Source of the DNA: Stenotrophomonas pavanii
GTDB lineage: Bacteria; Pseudomonadota; Gammaproteobacteria; Xanthomonadales; Xanthomonadaceae
Reading direction: 5' to 3'
NCBI RefSeq assembly: GCF_900101175.1
Contig: NZ_FNFQ01000002.1
Location: forward strand, 457,022 to 521,021
Length of the DNA: 64,000 bases
Shown: in pieces, positions 27,928-35,256 of the stretch
Position numbering within the stretch: the first letter of the stretch is position 1
Layout: the number at the start of each line of letters is the position of its first letter
Notes under the pieces: generated by a model
The model's input: only the letters and a program-made list of their open reading frames with translations
What the model was told of the DNA's origin: nothing
Databases searched by the model: none
Position numbers and translations under genes: made by a program

Positions 27928-29022
27928 ATGACGACCCCTGCCGCCGATCTGCTGTTCACGCCCACCCGCCTCGGTGATATCGCCGTAGCCAACCGCATCG
28001 CGATGGCGCCCCTGACGCGCAACCGTGCCCTGCCCGACCGCGTGCCCTCACCACTGGCGGTCACCTACTACCGGCAGCGTGCCAGCGCCGGCCTGATCAT
28101 CGCCGAGGCCACGCAGATCAGCCCGCTCGGCCAGGGCTATCTGGACACCCCGGGCATCTACAGCCGTGACCAGGTCGCCGCCTGGAAAACGGTCACCGAT
28201 GCAGTGCACGCCGAGGGCGGACGCATCGTGCTGCAGCTCTGGCACGTGGGCCGCATTTCCCACACCAGCCTGCTGCCGGAAGGCGAAGTGCCGGTGGCGC
28301 CCAGCGCGATCCGTGCCCAGGGCAAGACCTTCACCGCCAACGGTTTCGAAGATGTATCCGAGCCCCGCGCGCTGGGCATCGAAGAGATCCCGGCGCTCAT
28401 CGAGGCCTTCCGGACTGCCGCCCGCAATGCGATCGACGCCGGTTTCGATGGCGTGGAAGTGCATGCGGCCAATGGCTACCTGATCGACCAGTTCCTGCGC
28501 GACGGCAGCAACCATCGTGACGATGCCTACGGCGGCAGCATCGAGAACCGCACGCGCCTGCTGTTCGAAGTGGTCAGTGCAGTAGCCGATGCCATCGGCC
28601 CGGGCCGTACCGGCGTGCGCCTGTCGCCGGTCACGCCGGTCAACGACGCGCACGACAGCGACCCGCAGCCCCTGTTCAATCGTGCGGTGGAACGCCTGGA
28701 TGCGATTGACGGGCTGGCCTTCATCCATGTCATCGAAGGCGCCACCGGAGGCGACCGTGACAATATCGCGTTCGACTATGCGGGCCTGCGCGCTCGCTTC
28801 CGCGGCCGGTGGATCGCCAATAACGGCTACGATGCCGCACGCGCCGGCGAGGCCGTAGCCAGCGGCTACGCCGACATGGTCGCCTTCGGCCGACCCTTCA
28901 TCGCCAATCCGGATCTGGTCGCGCGCCTGCGTACCGGTGCGCCGTTGGCCGAGCTGGATGCGGACACGCTGTACGGCGGCGGCGAACACGGCTATACCGA
29001 TTACCCACCGTTGGACCGCTGA
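27928..29022 (+). CDS. nemA: Old Yellow Enzyme-family alkene reductase
   Basis: A 364-residue FMN-dependent ene-reductase, the usual length of NemA/OYE. Motifs are MAPLTRNRA near the N-terminus, the substrate-binding His/Asn pair in GVEVHAANGYLIDQFLRDG, then GGSIENRTRLLFEV and DMVAFGRPFIANPDL. It reduces activated C=C bonds of enals, maleimides or nitro esters with NADPH in the cytoplasm. ATG 27928 (MTTPAADLLF) fits the family; an in-frame ATG at 27916 lacks a ribosome site. The gene symbol is by similarity. Confidence 0.9.
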   Translation: MTTPAADLLFTPTRLGDIAVANRIAMAPLTRNRALPDRVPSPLAVTYYRQRASAGLIIAEATQISPLGQGYLDTPGIYSRDQVAAWKTVTDAVHAEGGRIVLQLWHVGRISHTSLLPEGEVPVAPSAIRAQGKTFTANGFEDVSEPRALGIEEIPALIEAFRTAARNAIDAGFDGVEVHAANGYLIDQFLRDGSNHRDDAYGGSIENRTRLLFEVVSAVADAIGPGRTGVRLSPVTPVNDAHDSDPQPLFNRAVERLDAIDGLAFIHVIEGATGGDRDNIAFDYAGLRARFRGRWIANNGYDAARAGEAVASGYADMVAFGRPFIANPDLVARLRTGAPLAELDADTLYGGGEHGYTDYPPLDR

Positions 29023-29030
29023 GTTCAATG

Positions 29031-29060
29031 CGGTGCCTGCCCGGTTCCGGGCAGGCACCG
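29031..29060 (+). terminator. Hairpin after the alkene reductase gene
   Basis: CGGTGCCTGCC pairs with GGCAGGCACCG across a short GC-rich loop, nine bases after the stop. No strong T-tract follows directly, so termination is plausible but may be Rho-assisted. Confidence 0.55.
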
Positions 29061-29202
29061 GAGCCTGCAGTTTGGCCGTTTGGATCCCTGTTTTTGGCCA
29101 CCCCGCCCCTCATCGAGGCGGCAGCAGCAGCGAAAATAACGCGATGTCACGCGAAGGGCGAGCGTGCACCGACGCCCCGTTTTCCTTGCCGAGCGCCGAG
29201 CG

Positions 29203-30156
29203 ATGTCCCGATATTTCACCTTTGCTGATTACCGCCGTTTCGGCCAGCGCCATGGCTTCGATTACCGCGCTGATCCGGAACACCTGCGCGAGGACCAGTG
29301 GGCCGGTCGCGGCGAGGTCAACGAACAGTTCATGCGCGGTGGCATGAGCCTGATCGCCTCTGACGTGCATAACCGGTTCCCCTATGTGGCTACCGCGCAG
29401 CAGCGTCCCGGGCTTGCCATCCGCGTGATGCTGCAGGGGCAGGTCGACGTGCGTATCCCGCGACGCGGTGCATTTACCCTGCGTGCCGGTACCGCGATGA
29501 CCGCCCAGCATCGCGACCAGATCGAGATGACCGGCGCGCACCCCGGCCAGACGCGCATGCGCGGGGTCAGCGTGATCGTGCCGGCGGGAGTCGATGCGGA
29601 AGTTTTCCGGATGCCACTGCTGGAAAAGGCGCTCGACACGCACCTGGAATGCCGCCACTGGGCCATTCCACACGCGATGTTGCCGGTGCTGGGCCAGTTG
29701 TTCGACCGCCCGTGGCAGGACGGCATCGATGCCTTGTGGCGCGAGGGCGTGGCACTGCAGCTGCTGGCGCTCGGCCTGCAGGCGGAGGACCTGCAGGCCG
29801 ACCCGGTGCGCACGCTGCGCGCCGGCCAGCGCGAGCGCCTGGAACGCGTGCGCAGCTACCTGCATGACGACCCCAGCCATGCCCACAGCCTGGTCGAGCT
29901 GGCCCGGCTGGCCTGCATGAGCCCCAGCTCACTGCGCCGCCATTTTGCCCAGCAGTATGGAAGCTCGGTGTTCGATTATCTGCACGAGCAGCGCATGCGC
30001 CACGCCGAACAGGGCCTGCGCGAAAACGGATGGACCGTCGAACAGGCCGCCGCCGCCAGCGGCTACCGCCACCCCAGCAACTTCGCCGCCGCGTTCCGCA
30101 AGCGCTTCGGCCTGGTGCCCAGCCGATGGCGCACCGGTCCCTCGAAGGTGGGGTGA
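29203..30156 (+). CDS. AraC-family regulator (PchR-like layout)
   Basis: A 317-residue regulator. Residues 1-215 have no recognised sensor domain but share the PchR-type layout (an N-terminal beta-rich region with RPGLAIRVMLQGQVDVRIP). The C-terminus is an AraC domain: HSLVELARLACMSPSSLRRHF, then VFDYLHEQRMRHAEQGL and AAAASGYRHPSNFAAAFRKRFG. PchR-like proteins often control siderophore uptake, but no such gene is adjacent. ATG 29203 (MSRYFTFADYRRFG) is preferred over 29164. Its target is unknown. Confidence 0.85.
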   Translation: MSRYFTFADYRRFGQRHGFDYRADPEHLREDQWAGRGEVNEQFMRGGMSLIASDVHNRFPYVATAQQRPGLAIRVMLQGQVDVRIPRRGAFTLRAGTAMTAQHRDQIEMTGAHPGQTRMRGVSVIVPAGVDAEVFRMPLLEKALDTHLECRHWAIPHAMLPVLGQLFDRPWQDGIDALWREGVALQLLALGLQAEDLQADPVRTLRAGQRERLERVRSYLHDDPSHAHSLVELARLACMSPSSLRRHFAQQYGSSVFDYLHEQRMRHAEQGLRENGWTVEQAAAASGYRHPSNFAAAFRKRFGLVPSRWRTGPSKVG

Positions 30157-30210
30157 GGGCCTGTCGCCGGCAGGTGCCGACCTGGGTCGACACGCTCCGG
30201 CACCGTCGTG

Positions 30211-30235
30211 GATGCCGGCCAGCGGCCGGCACTAC
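30211..30235. repeat. SMAG palindrome
   Basis: GATGCCGGCCAGCGGCCGGC followed by ACTAC, an inverted-orientation GTAG unit between convergent genes. A weaker GTCGAC-type unit precedes it near 30171-30192. Confidence 0.8.
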
Positions 30236-30277
30236 CACCACCTCCGGGCATGGCGAACCCGGAGGACCTCAGCAAGC

Positions 30278-32188
30278 TCAATACACCGGCAGATCGATGT
30301 AGCTGGCCTGCGCCGCGCTGTGCCACACCCGCTGCGTGGCCTTCTGGTAATCGCCTGGCTTGGCCAGGTAGATGTTGGGCACGTAGGTCTGCGGATTGCG
30401 GTCATACAGCGGGAACAGGCTGGACTGCACCTGCACCATCACCCGGTGCCCCTTCTGGAAGGTGTGGTTGGCGTTGGGCAGATCGAAGCGGTACGGCAGC
30501 ACCTGGTTCGCCGCCAGCGGCTTCGGATCGCTGAAGCTTTCGCGGTAACGGCCGCGGAAGATCGCCAGCGACACGGGCAGCTCGTAGCCCCCCATTTCCG
30601 GCGTCGATGCTTCCTGGTCCGGGTACACATCGATCAGCTTCACCACCCAGTCGCTGTCGGTGCCGCTGGTCGAGGCCTGCAGGTGAACCACCGGTGCGCC
30701 GCCGATGCGCAGCGGCGCCGTCAGCGGTTCGGTGATGAAGGTCAACACGTCCGGGCGGCCATCGACAAAGCGCTGGTCCTTGACCAGCCAGGTGGTCCAC
30801 ATGTCGCGGTCGCCGAAGCGGATCGGGCGCGGCACGAACGGCACCGGCTTGGCCGGATCGGACACGTACTCCTCGAAGTCGCCCTCGCCCGCCGCTGGCG
30901 CCTGGAACGCCAGCTTGCCGCCGGCACGCAGATAGAGCGGCTTGCTGCTGGCGGCACAGCCCTTGTCGCAGCTGCGCGGCCACCCTTTCAGGCGGTCCCA
31001 GTGGTTTTCGCCGGTGTTGTAGATCAGCACCGGCGGCGTGTCGGCCTTCGGTGCACCGTCCACCAGGTACTGGTCGAAGAACGGCTTGAGCACATCGCGA
31101 CGGAACTGCAGCGCGGTATCGCCATCGAACTTCAGCGCGCCCAGTTCGCTGCCGCTGTAGTTCACCTGGCTGTGGCGCCACGGGCCCATCACCAGGTAAT
31201 TGCGGTTGTTGCCGCTGTCGCGCCCTTCCATCGCCTGGTAGGCGTGGTTGGCGCCCCACATGTCCTCCTGGTCCCACAGGCCCTGCAGCCACAGGGTCGG
31301 TACCTTCAGCGGCGTCTTCGCCATCACCGCGTCCAGCGCCTGGCCCTGCCAGAAGCCGTCATAGGCCGGATGCTCAACCAGCTTCTTCCACCAGGTCAGC
31401 TGGTCCACGCCGGTGAAACGCGCGTAGTCGCCGGCCGAACCGAGGCGCAGGAAAGTGCTGTAGTCGTCGTAGCCCAGGCTGGGCAGCGGCGTGCCCTTGC
31501 CGCGCTTCTCGGTCTGCATTGCGAAATAGTTGAAATTGACCTGCCGGAACGCACCGTAGTTGAGCCAGTCGTCACCCATCCAGCCATCGACCATCGGGCT
31601 CTGCGGTGCGGCCACCTTCAGTGCCGGGTGCGGGTCGGTCAGCGCCATCACCACGGTGAAGCCCTCGTACGACGAGCCGAGCATGCCGACCTTGCCATTG
31701 CTTTCCGGCACGTTCTTCACCAGCCAGTCGATGGTGTCCCAGGCGTCGGTGGCGTGGTCCACCTTGGTGTTGTTCAACGGCCCGCGCAGCGGCCGGGTCA
31801 TCACGTAATCGCCTTCGGAGCCGTACTTGCCGCGGATGTCCTGGAACACGCGGATGTAACCGCCGTCGACGAACACCTCGTCGCCCTGCGGCAGCAGGTC
31901 GCGCATGCGCGGCGAATCGCTGCGGCTGGCGCGGCCGGCGGCATCGTAGGGGGTGCGGGTCAGCAGGATCGGCGCATTGTGGGCGCCCTTGGGCACCACG
32001 ATCACCGTATACAGCCTGGTGCCATCACGCATCGGCACCATCACCACGCGCTTGTCGTAGTCACGACCGACATCGGGAGCAACGAAGGGCTTTCCGCTGA
32101 TGTCCGGGGTCATCGGCGGGGTATCGGCGGCCAGCACGGTGCTGGACAGGCAAAGGGCAATGGCTACAGCGACGGCACGCACACGCAT
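30278..32188 (-). CDS. Alpha-amino acid ester hydrolase (CocE/NonD family)
   Basis: A 636-residue exported serine hydrolase. A signal peptide (VAVAIALCLSSTVLAAD) is followed by an alpha/beta-hydrolase core with nucleophile S173 in GMLGSSYEGFTV. The catalytic Asp is probably in LWDQEDMWGA and the His in GPWRHSQVN. The C-terminal jellyroll begins around EPLTAPLRIGG. Length and the SSYEG signature match Xanthomonas/Acetobacter alpha-amino acid ester hydrolases, which acylate or hydrolyse beta-lactam side chains and amino acid esters. A GGGAGG site precedes ATG 32188. Confidence 0.92.
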   Translation of the reverse strand: MRVRAVAVAIALCLSSTVLAADTPPMTPDISGKPFVAPDVGRDYDKRVVMVPMRDGTRLYTVIVVPKGAHNAPILLTRTPYDAAGRASRSDSPRMRDLLPQGDEVFVDGGYIRVFQDIRGKYGSEGDYVMTRPLRGPLNNTKVDHATDAWDTIDWLVKNVPESNGKVGMLGSSYEGFTVVMALTDPHPALKVAAPQSPMVDGWMGDDWLNYGAFRQVNFNYFAMQTEKRGKGTPLPSLGYDDYSTFLRLGSAGDYARFTGVDQLTWWKKLVEHPAYDGFWQGQALDAVMAKTPLKVPTLWLQGLWDQEDMWGANHAYQAMEGRDSGNNRNYLVMGPWRHSQVNYSGSELGALKFDGDTALQFRRDVLKPFFDQYLVDGAPKADTPPVLIYNTGENHWDRLKGWPRSCDKGCAASSKPLYLRAGGKLAFQAPAAGEGDFEEYVSDPAKPVPFVPRPIRFGDRDMWTTWLVKDQRFVDGRPDVLTFITEPLTAPLRIGGAPVVHLQASTSGTDSDWVVKLIDVYPDQEASTPEMGGYELPVSLAIFRGRYRESFSDPKPLAANQVLPYRFDLPNANHTFQKGHRVMVQVQSSLFPLYDRNPQTYVPNIYLAKPGDYQKATQRVWHSAAQASYIDLPVY

Positions 32189-32330
32189 GGACAACCCCTC
32201 CCGGCAGGAAAGCTCCAAGCCTACTCCTGCCCTGCGCCGTGAAGTGTGTGCAGGCTTTGCATTCTGCGGTGGATGCAGGCAGGACTGATGGCACATGTGC
32301 CTGCGGTGCCGCTGCGCTCGCCGGCGAACG

Positions 32331-32406
32331 GTAGTGCCGACCGCTGGCCGGCGACCGCGTAACGCGCCCCAGGAGCATGAAGTTGCCGGCCAGCGGCCGG
32401 CACTAC
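32331..32406. repeat. Paired SMAG palindromes
   Basis: GTAGTGCCGACCGCTGGCC at 32331 and its inverted relative GGCCAGCGGCCGGCACTAC ending at 32406 face each other between two minus-strand genes, forming a potential long cruciform or terminator. Confidence 0.82.
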
Positions 32407-32410
32407 CCGG

Positions 32411-32797
32411 TCAGGCCACCACCACCTCGTGCAGCGCCAGCCAGCGCCAGCGACCCTCTTCCTGCCTCAGCACCGCCAGCGATTCGCGCCACGCGGGCTG
32501 GCCGTCATCGATCGAATGCCCTTCGCGATAGCGCAGCACCGCCAGCGGCAATGGCGCATCCACCGCCTGCACGGCGTCGATGGAAATCCGCAGCCCGGGG
32601 CGCGCGCCGTGACCACCGGCGAACAACGCCTGCACGGCCTGCCGATCCAATCGGCGCCCGGCGATGCCGGCCATGCTGAAGTCCGCGCAGAAATGCGCCA
32701 TCAGATCACCCAGCGCGTCGGTGCCGACGTCGGCACGGAACCAGGCCTGCAGCTTGTCATGCAGGTGGTGGATTTCATGTTCTGCGGTGGTTTCCAT
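32411..32797 (-). CDS. NTF2/SnoaL-like protein
   Basis: A 128-residue protein with an NTF2-like cone fold: an N-terminal helix (EHEIHHLHDKLQAWF), FCADFSMAGIAGRRLDRQAVQALFAG, and strands LPLAVLRYREGHSI and ESLAVLRQEEGRWRWLALHE. The family includes small isomerases and binding proteins; no catalytic Asp/His pattern could be assigned. Its ATG overlaps the MFS stop (ATGA), so it is translated with the transporter. Confidence 0.75.
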   Translation of the reverse strand: METTAEHEIHHLHDKLQAWFRADVGTDALGDLMAHFCADFSMAGIAGRRLDRQAVQALFAGGHGARPGLRISIDAVQAVDAPLPLAVLRYREGHSIDDGQPAWRESLAVLRQEEGRWRWLALHEVVVA

Positions 32798-34155
32798 CAG
32801 GTGTTCTCCGGTTGCGAAAAGGTGATCCTCTGCGACCTGCGCAGCAATGCCATCGGCAGCAGGGTCAGCAGGGCGGCCAGCCCCAACGCTACGCGGGTGG
32901 CGTGGGCCGGCAGCCATTGCATGGCCAGTGCCAGCAGCAGCGCGATGGCCGCAGTACCGAGGCAGAAACTGAGCTGGCGGTTGAGATTCCAGAGAGCGCT
33001 GGCATCACCCAGCGCCTCGCCTTCCACGCCCTGGAAGGCCAGCGTCTGCGCGGTACTGCTGCACAGGCTGCCGCCAGCGCCCATCAGCGCGAACAACAGC
33101 GCGGCCGATGCGAAGGCGGGCGGCGGCAGCAGCGCCATCAACAGCAGCCCACTGGCCTGCAGCAGCATGCCCACGCGCAGTACCGTGGCCGGGCCGAGGC
33201 GGGCCAGCAGCCGTTTGCTGGCCGTGATCGCCACGGCCGAGGCCAGCGCCCACGGCAGCATCAGCGCGCCGATGCGTGCGGCGCTGTAACCGGCCTGGTG
33301 CAGCTGCAGGGTACTGACCAGCTGGCTGCCGATGAACACGCCGGGTACGGCCAGATACACCAGCATCGCCAGGCGCAGCCCGCGATGGGACAGCAGTGAC
33401 CAGCGCAGCAGCGGTTGTGCCTGCCGACGTGCATGCTGCAGGTGGGCCGCCGCCAGCAGCAGTGCGACCAGCAGCAACACGGCACCTGCGCCGCGATGTC
33501 CGCACTCGCCCAGCCAGGTCAGCGCCAGCAGCAGCGCGCCCAGCGCCAGCATCGCGGTGGACAGCGCATAGGCCTGCAGGCGCGGTGCACTGCGCGTGCC
33601 GTCGGCCGGCATCCACGCCAGCACCAGCCCGATCGCCACCAGCGCCAACGGCAGGCTGGCCCAGAGCACGCCGCGCCAGGACAGCCACTGCACCAGCAAC
33701 CCGCCCAGCGCGGGCGCCAGTGCCGGCACCAGCAGCGCCACCAGCAGGATGCGCCGGGTCAGCGCGCCACGCTGGTCGGGCGTGCAGTGCCGGTACGCTG
33801 CCGCCTGCGCCACGGGAATCAGCAGGCCACCGGCCAATCCCTGCAGCAGGCGCCAGCCGAGCAGCCAGCCGATCCCTGGCGCTGCGCCAGCCAGCGCAGC
33901 GGCAACCGCGAACAACAGCAGCGCCACCAGCAGCAAGCGACGCTCGCCGCAGCGCGCAGCCAGCCAGGGCGCCAGCGGAATCACCACGCTCAGGCCCAGC
34001 ATATAGGCGGTGCCCACCCAGGCCAGGGTGCTGATCTCGGCGTGCAGTTCCGCTGCCAATGCCGGATAGGCCACCGTGGCGATGAACATGTTGACCAGAT
34101 CCAGGGCGAACACCAGCAGGAAGATCGCCTCGTGGCGCAGGCGGGGGGACGGCAT
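32797..34155 (-). CDS. MFS drug-efflux-type transporter (EmrB/QacA-like)
   Basis: A 452-residue transporter with about 14 hydrophobic segments, the DHA2 pattern. The N-terminal LDLVNMFIATVAYPALAAEL and WVGTAYMLGLSVVIPL resemble the D-x-x-(I/V)-(V/N)..A.P motif 1 and motif D1 of that group, while the second conserved loop is LAARCGERRLLL. It probably exports toxic compounds across the inner membrane. It is divergent from a LysR gene across 105 bases containing a clean palindrome. Confidence 0.88.
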   Translation of the reverse strand: MPSPRLRHEAIFLLVFALDLVNMFIATVAYPALAAELHAEISTLAWVGTAYMLGLSVVIPLAPWLAARCGERRLLLVALLLFAVAAALAGAAPGIGWLLGWRLLQGLAGGLLIPVAQAAAYRHCTPDQRGALTRRILLVALLVPALAPALGGLLVQWLSWRGVLWASLPLALVAIGLVLAWMPADGTRSAPRLQAYALSTAMLALGALLLALTWLGECGHRGAGAVLLLVALLLAAAHLQHARRQAQPLLRWSLLSHRGLRLAMLVYLAVPGVFIGSQLVSTLQLHQAGYSAARIGALMLPWALASAVAITASKRLLARLGPATVLRVGMLLQASGLLLMALLPPPAFASAALLFALMGAGGSLCSSTAQTLAFQGVEGEALGDASALWNLNRQLSFCLGTAAIALLLALAMQWLPAHATRVALGLAALLTLLPMALLRRSQRITFSQPENT

Positions 34156-34230
34156 CGGCGGCGCTCCAGCGGGGAAGCGACCAGCATGCCGTGTGGGTCT
34201 TGTTGGAAAAACACGACGGCAGCTGCAACA

Positions 34231-34251
34231 CTGTCAAAACCATTTTGACAG
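34231..34251. promoter_or_regulatory. Palindromic operator between MFS and LysR genes
   Basis: Perfect 9-bp arms CTGTCAAAA and TTTTGACAG around CCA, nine bases before the LysR ATG and about 75 from the MFS start. It contains a T-N11-A LysR-box geometry. Likely autoregulatory site of the LysR protein. Confidence 0.65.
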
Positions 34252-34260
34252 TGAGCCGCA

Positions 34261-35157
34261 ATGGTCAGCCTCGACCGCTTCGATATATTCCGCGCCGTGG
34301 TCGAGGCCGGCAGCCTGACCGCTGCCGCCGATCGCCTCGGCCTCAGCCGCGCGGTGGTCAGCTTCAACCTGAAACGGCTGGAACAGGAGCTGGGCGTGAC
34401 CCTGCTGCTGCGCAGTACCCGCCACCTGGCCCTGACCGAGGCCGGCGAGCAGTTCCTGCAGCACTGCGTGCAGGCGTTGGACGCCGCACAGGCAGCGATC
34501 GATGCCGCGCGCCGCGACCAGCACCAGCTGCAGGGTGTGCTGCGCCTGACCACCACGCCGGAGTACGCCCAGCTACGCTTGATTCCTGCGTTGGAGGCGT
34601 TCCGTGCGCGGCATCCGGCCCTGCAGTTGCACCTGTCGACCTCACCGGCGCCGGCGGACCTCATTCCCGAGCGTTTCGACCTGGCGATCCGCCTCGGCCG
34701 CCTGCCGGATTCAGGGCTGCACGCCAGCGAACTGGAGCGCCATCCACTGTGTGCGGTGGCGGCTCCGTCCCTGCTGGCACGCCTGCCCTCGGCCGATGCG
34801 GCCGATGACCCCGTGCAGCTGGGTACCCTGCCCCGCCTGGGCTACCCACGCCTGGCCAACGTGCCGGTGGTTGCCCCCGATGGCAGCAACGCGCTGTTCG
34901 CCACTCATCCGGGCAATGCCGTGGTGCGCGTGGATGGCGCCAGCAGCCTGCGCGCCTTCGCCGTGGCCGGCGCCGGGGTCACCGTGCTGCCACGTTGGCT
35001 GATCGAGGACGACCTGGCCCAGGACCGCCTGCGCCCGGTGCTGCGCCAGCACCGCTTCCCGCAGCAGAGCGTGTATGCGGTCTACCCGCACAGCACGCAG
35101 CTCTCGCCAAAGGTACGGCAGCTGATCGATTTCCTGCGCAGGTGGTTCGCCATATGA
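34261..35157 (+). CDS. LysR-family transcriptional regulator
   Basis: A 298-residue LysR protein. The winged helix is in LDRFDIFRAVVEAGSLTAAA and LSRAVVSFNLKRLEQELG, and the effector domain starts LQGVLRLTTTPEYAQ. It belongs to the CrgA/AaeR-like branch (SFNLKRLE). It is divergent from the MFS/NTF2-like operon, its probable target. Its TGA stop overlaps the first base of a 64-bp palindrome. Confidence 0.92.
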   Translation: MVSLDRFDIFRAVVEAGSLTAAADRLGLSRAVVSFNLKRLEQELGVTLLLRSTRHLALTEAGEQFLQHCVQALDAAQAAIDAARRDQHQLQGVLRLTTTPEYAQLRLIPALEAFRARHPALQLHLSTSPAPADLIPERFDLAIRLGRLPDSGLHASELERHPLCAVAAPSLLARLPSADAADDPVQLGTLPRLGYPRLANVPVVAPDGSNALFATHPGNAVVRVDGASSLRAFAVAGAGVTVLPRWLIEDDLAQDRLRPVLRQHRFPQQSVYAVYPHSTQLSPKVRQLIDFLRRWFAI

Positions 35158-35220
35158 AAAGGGGACGGAGGGGATTAAGTCGTTTATGCATAAACGACTT
35201 AATCCCCTCCGTCCCCTTTT
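35157..35220. repeat. Perfect 64-bp palindrome, probable bidirectional terminator
   Basis: Two 32-base arms, beginning AAAAGGGGACGGAGGGG and meeting at ATGCAT, match without a mismatch. In both directions the stem ends in a T-run (AAAA/TTTT arms), so it fits a bidirectional terminator between the LysR gene (stop at 35157) and the GH3 gene (stop at 35257). The size is far beyond normal terminators and suggests a mobile repeat family. Confidence 0.9.
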
Positions 35221-35256
35221 TCAGGCACGGCCCTGTGCGGGCCGTGCCTTCACGCA

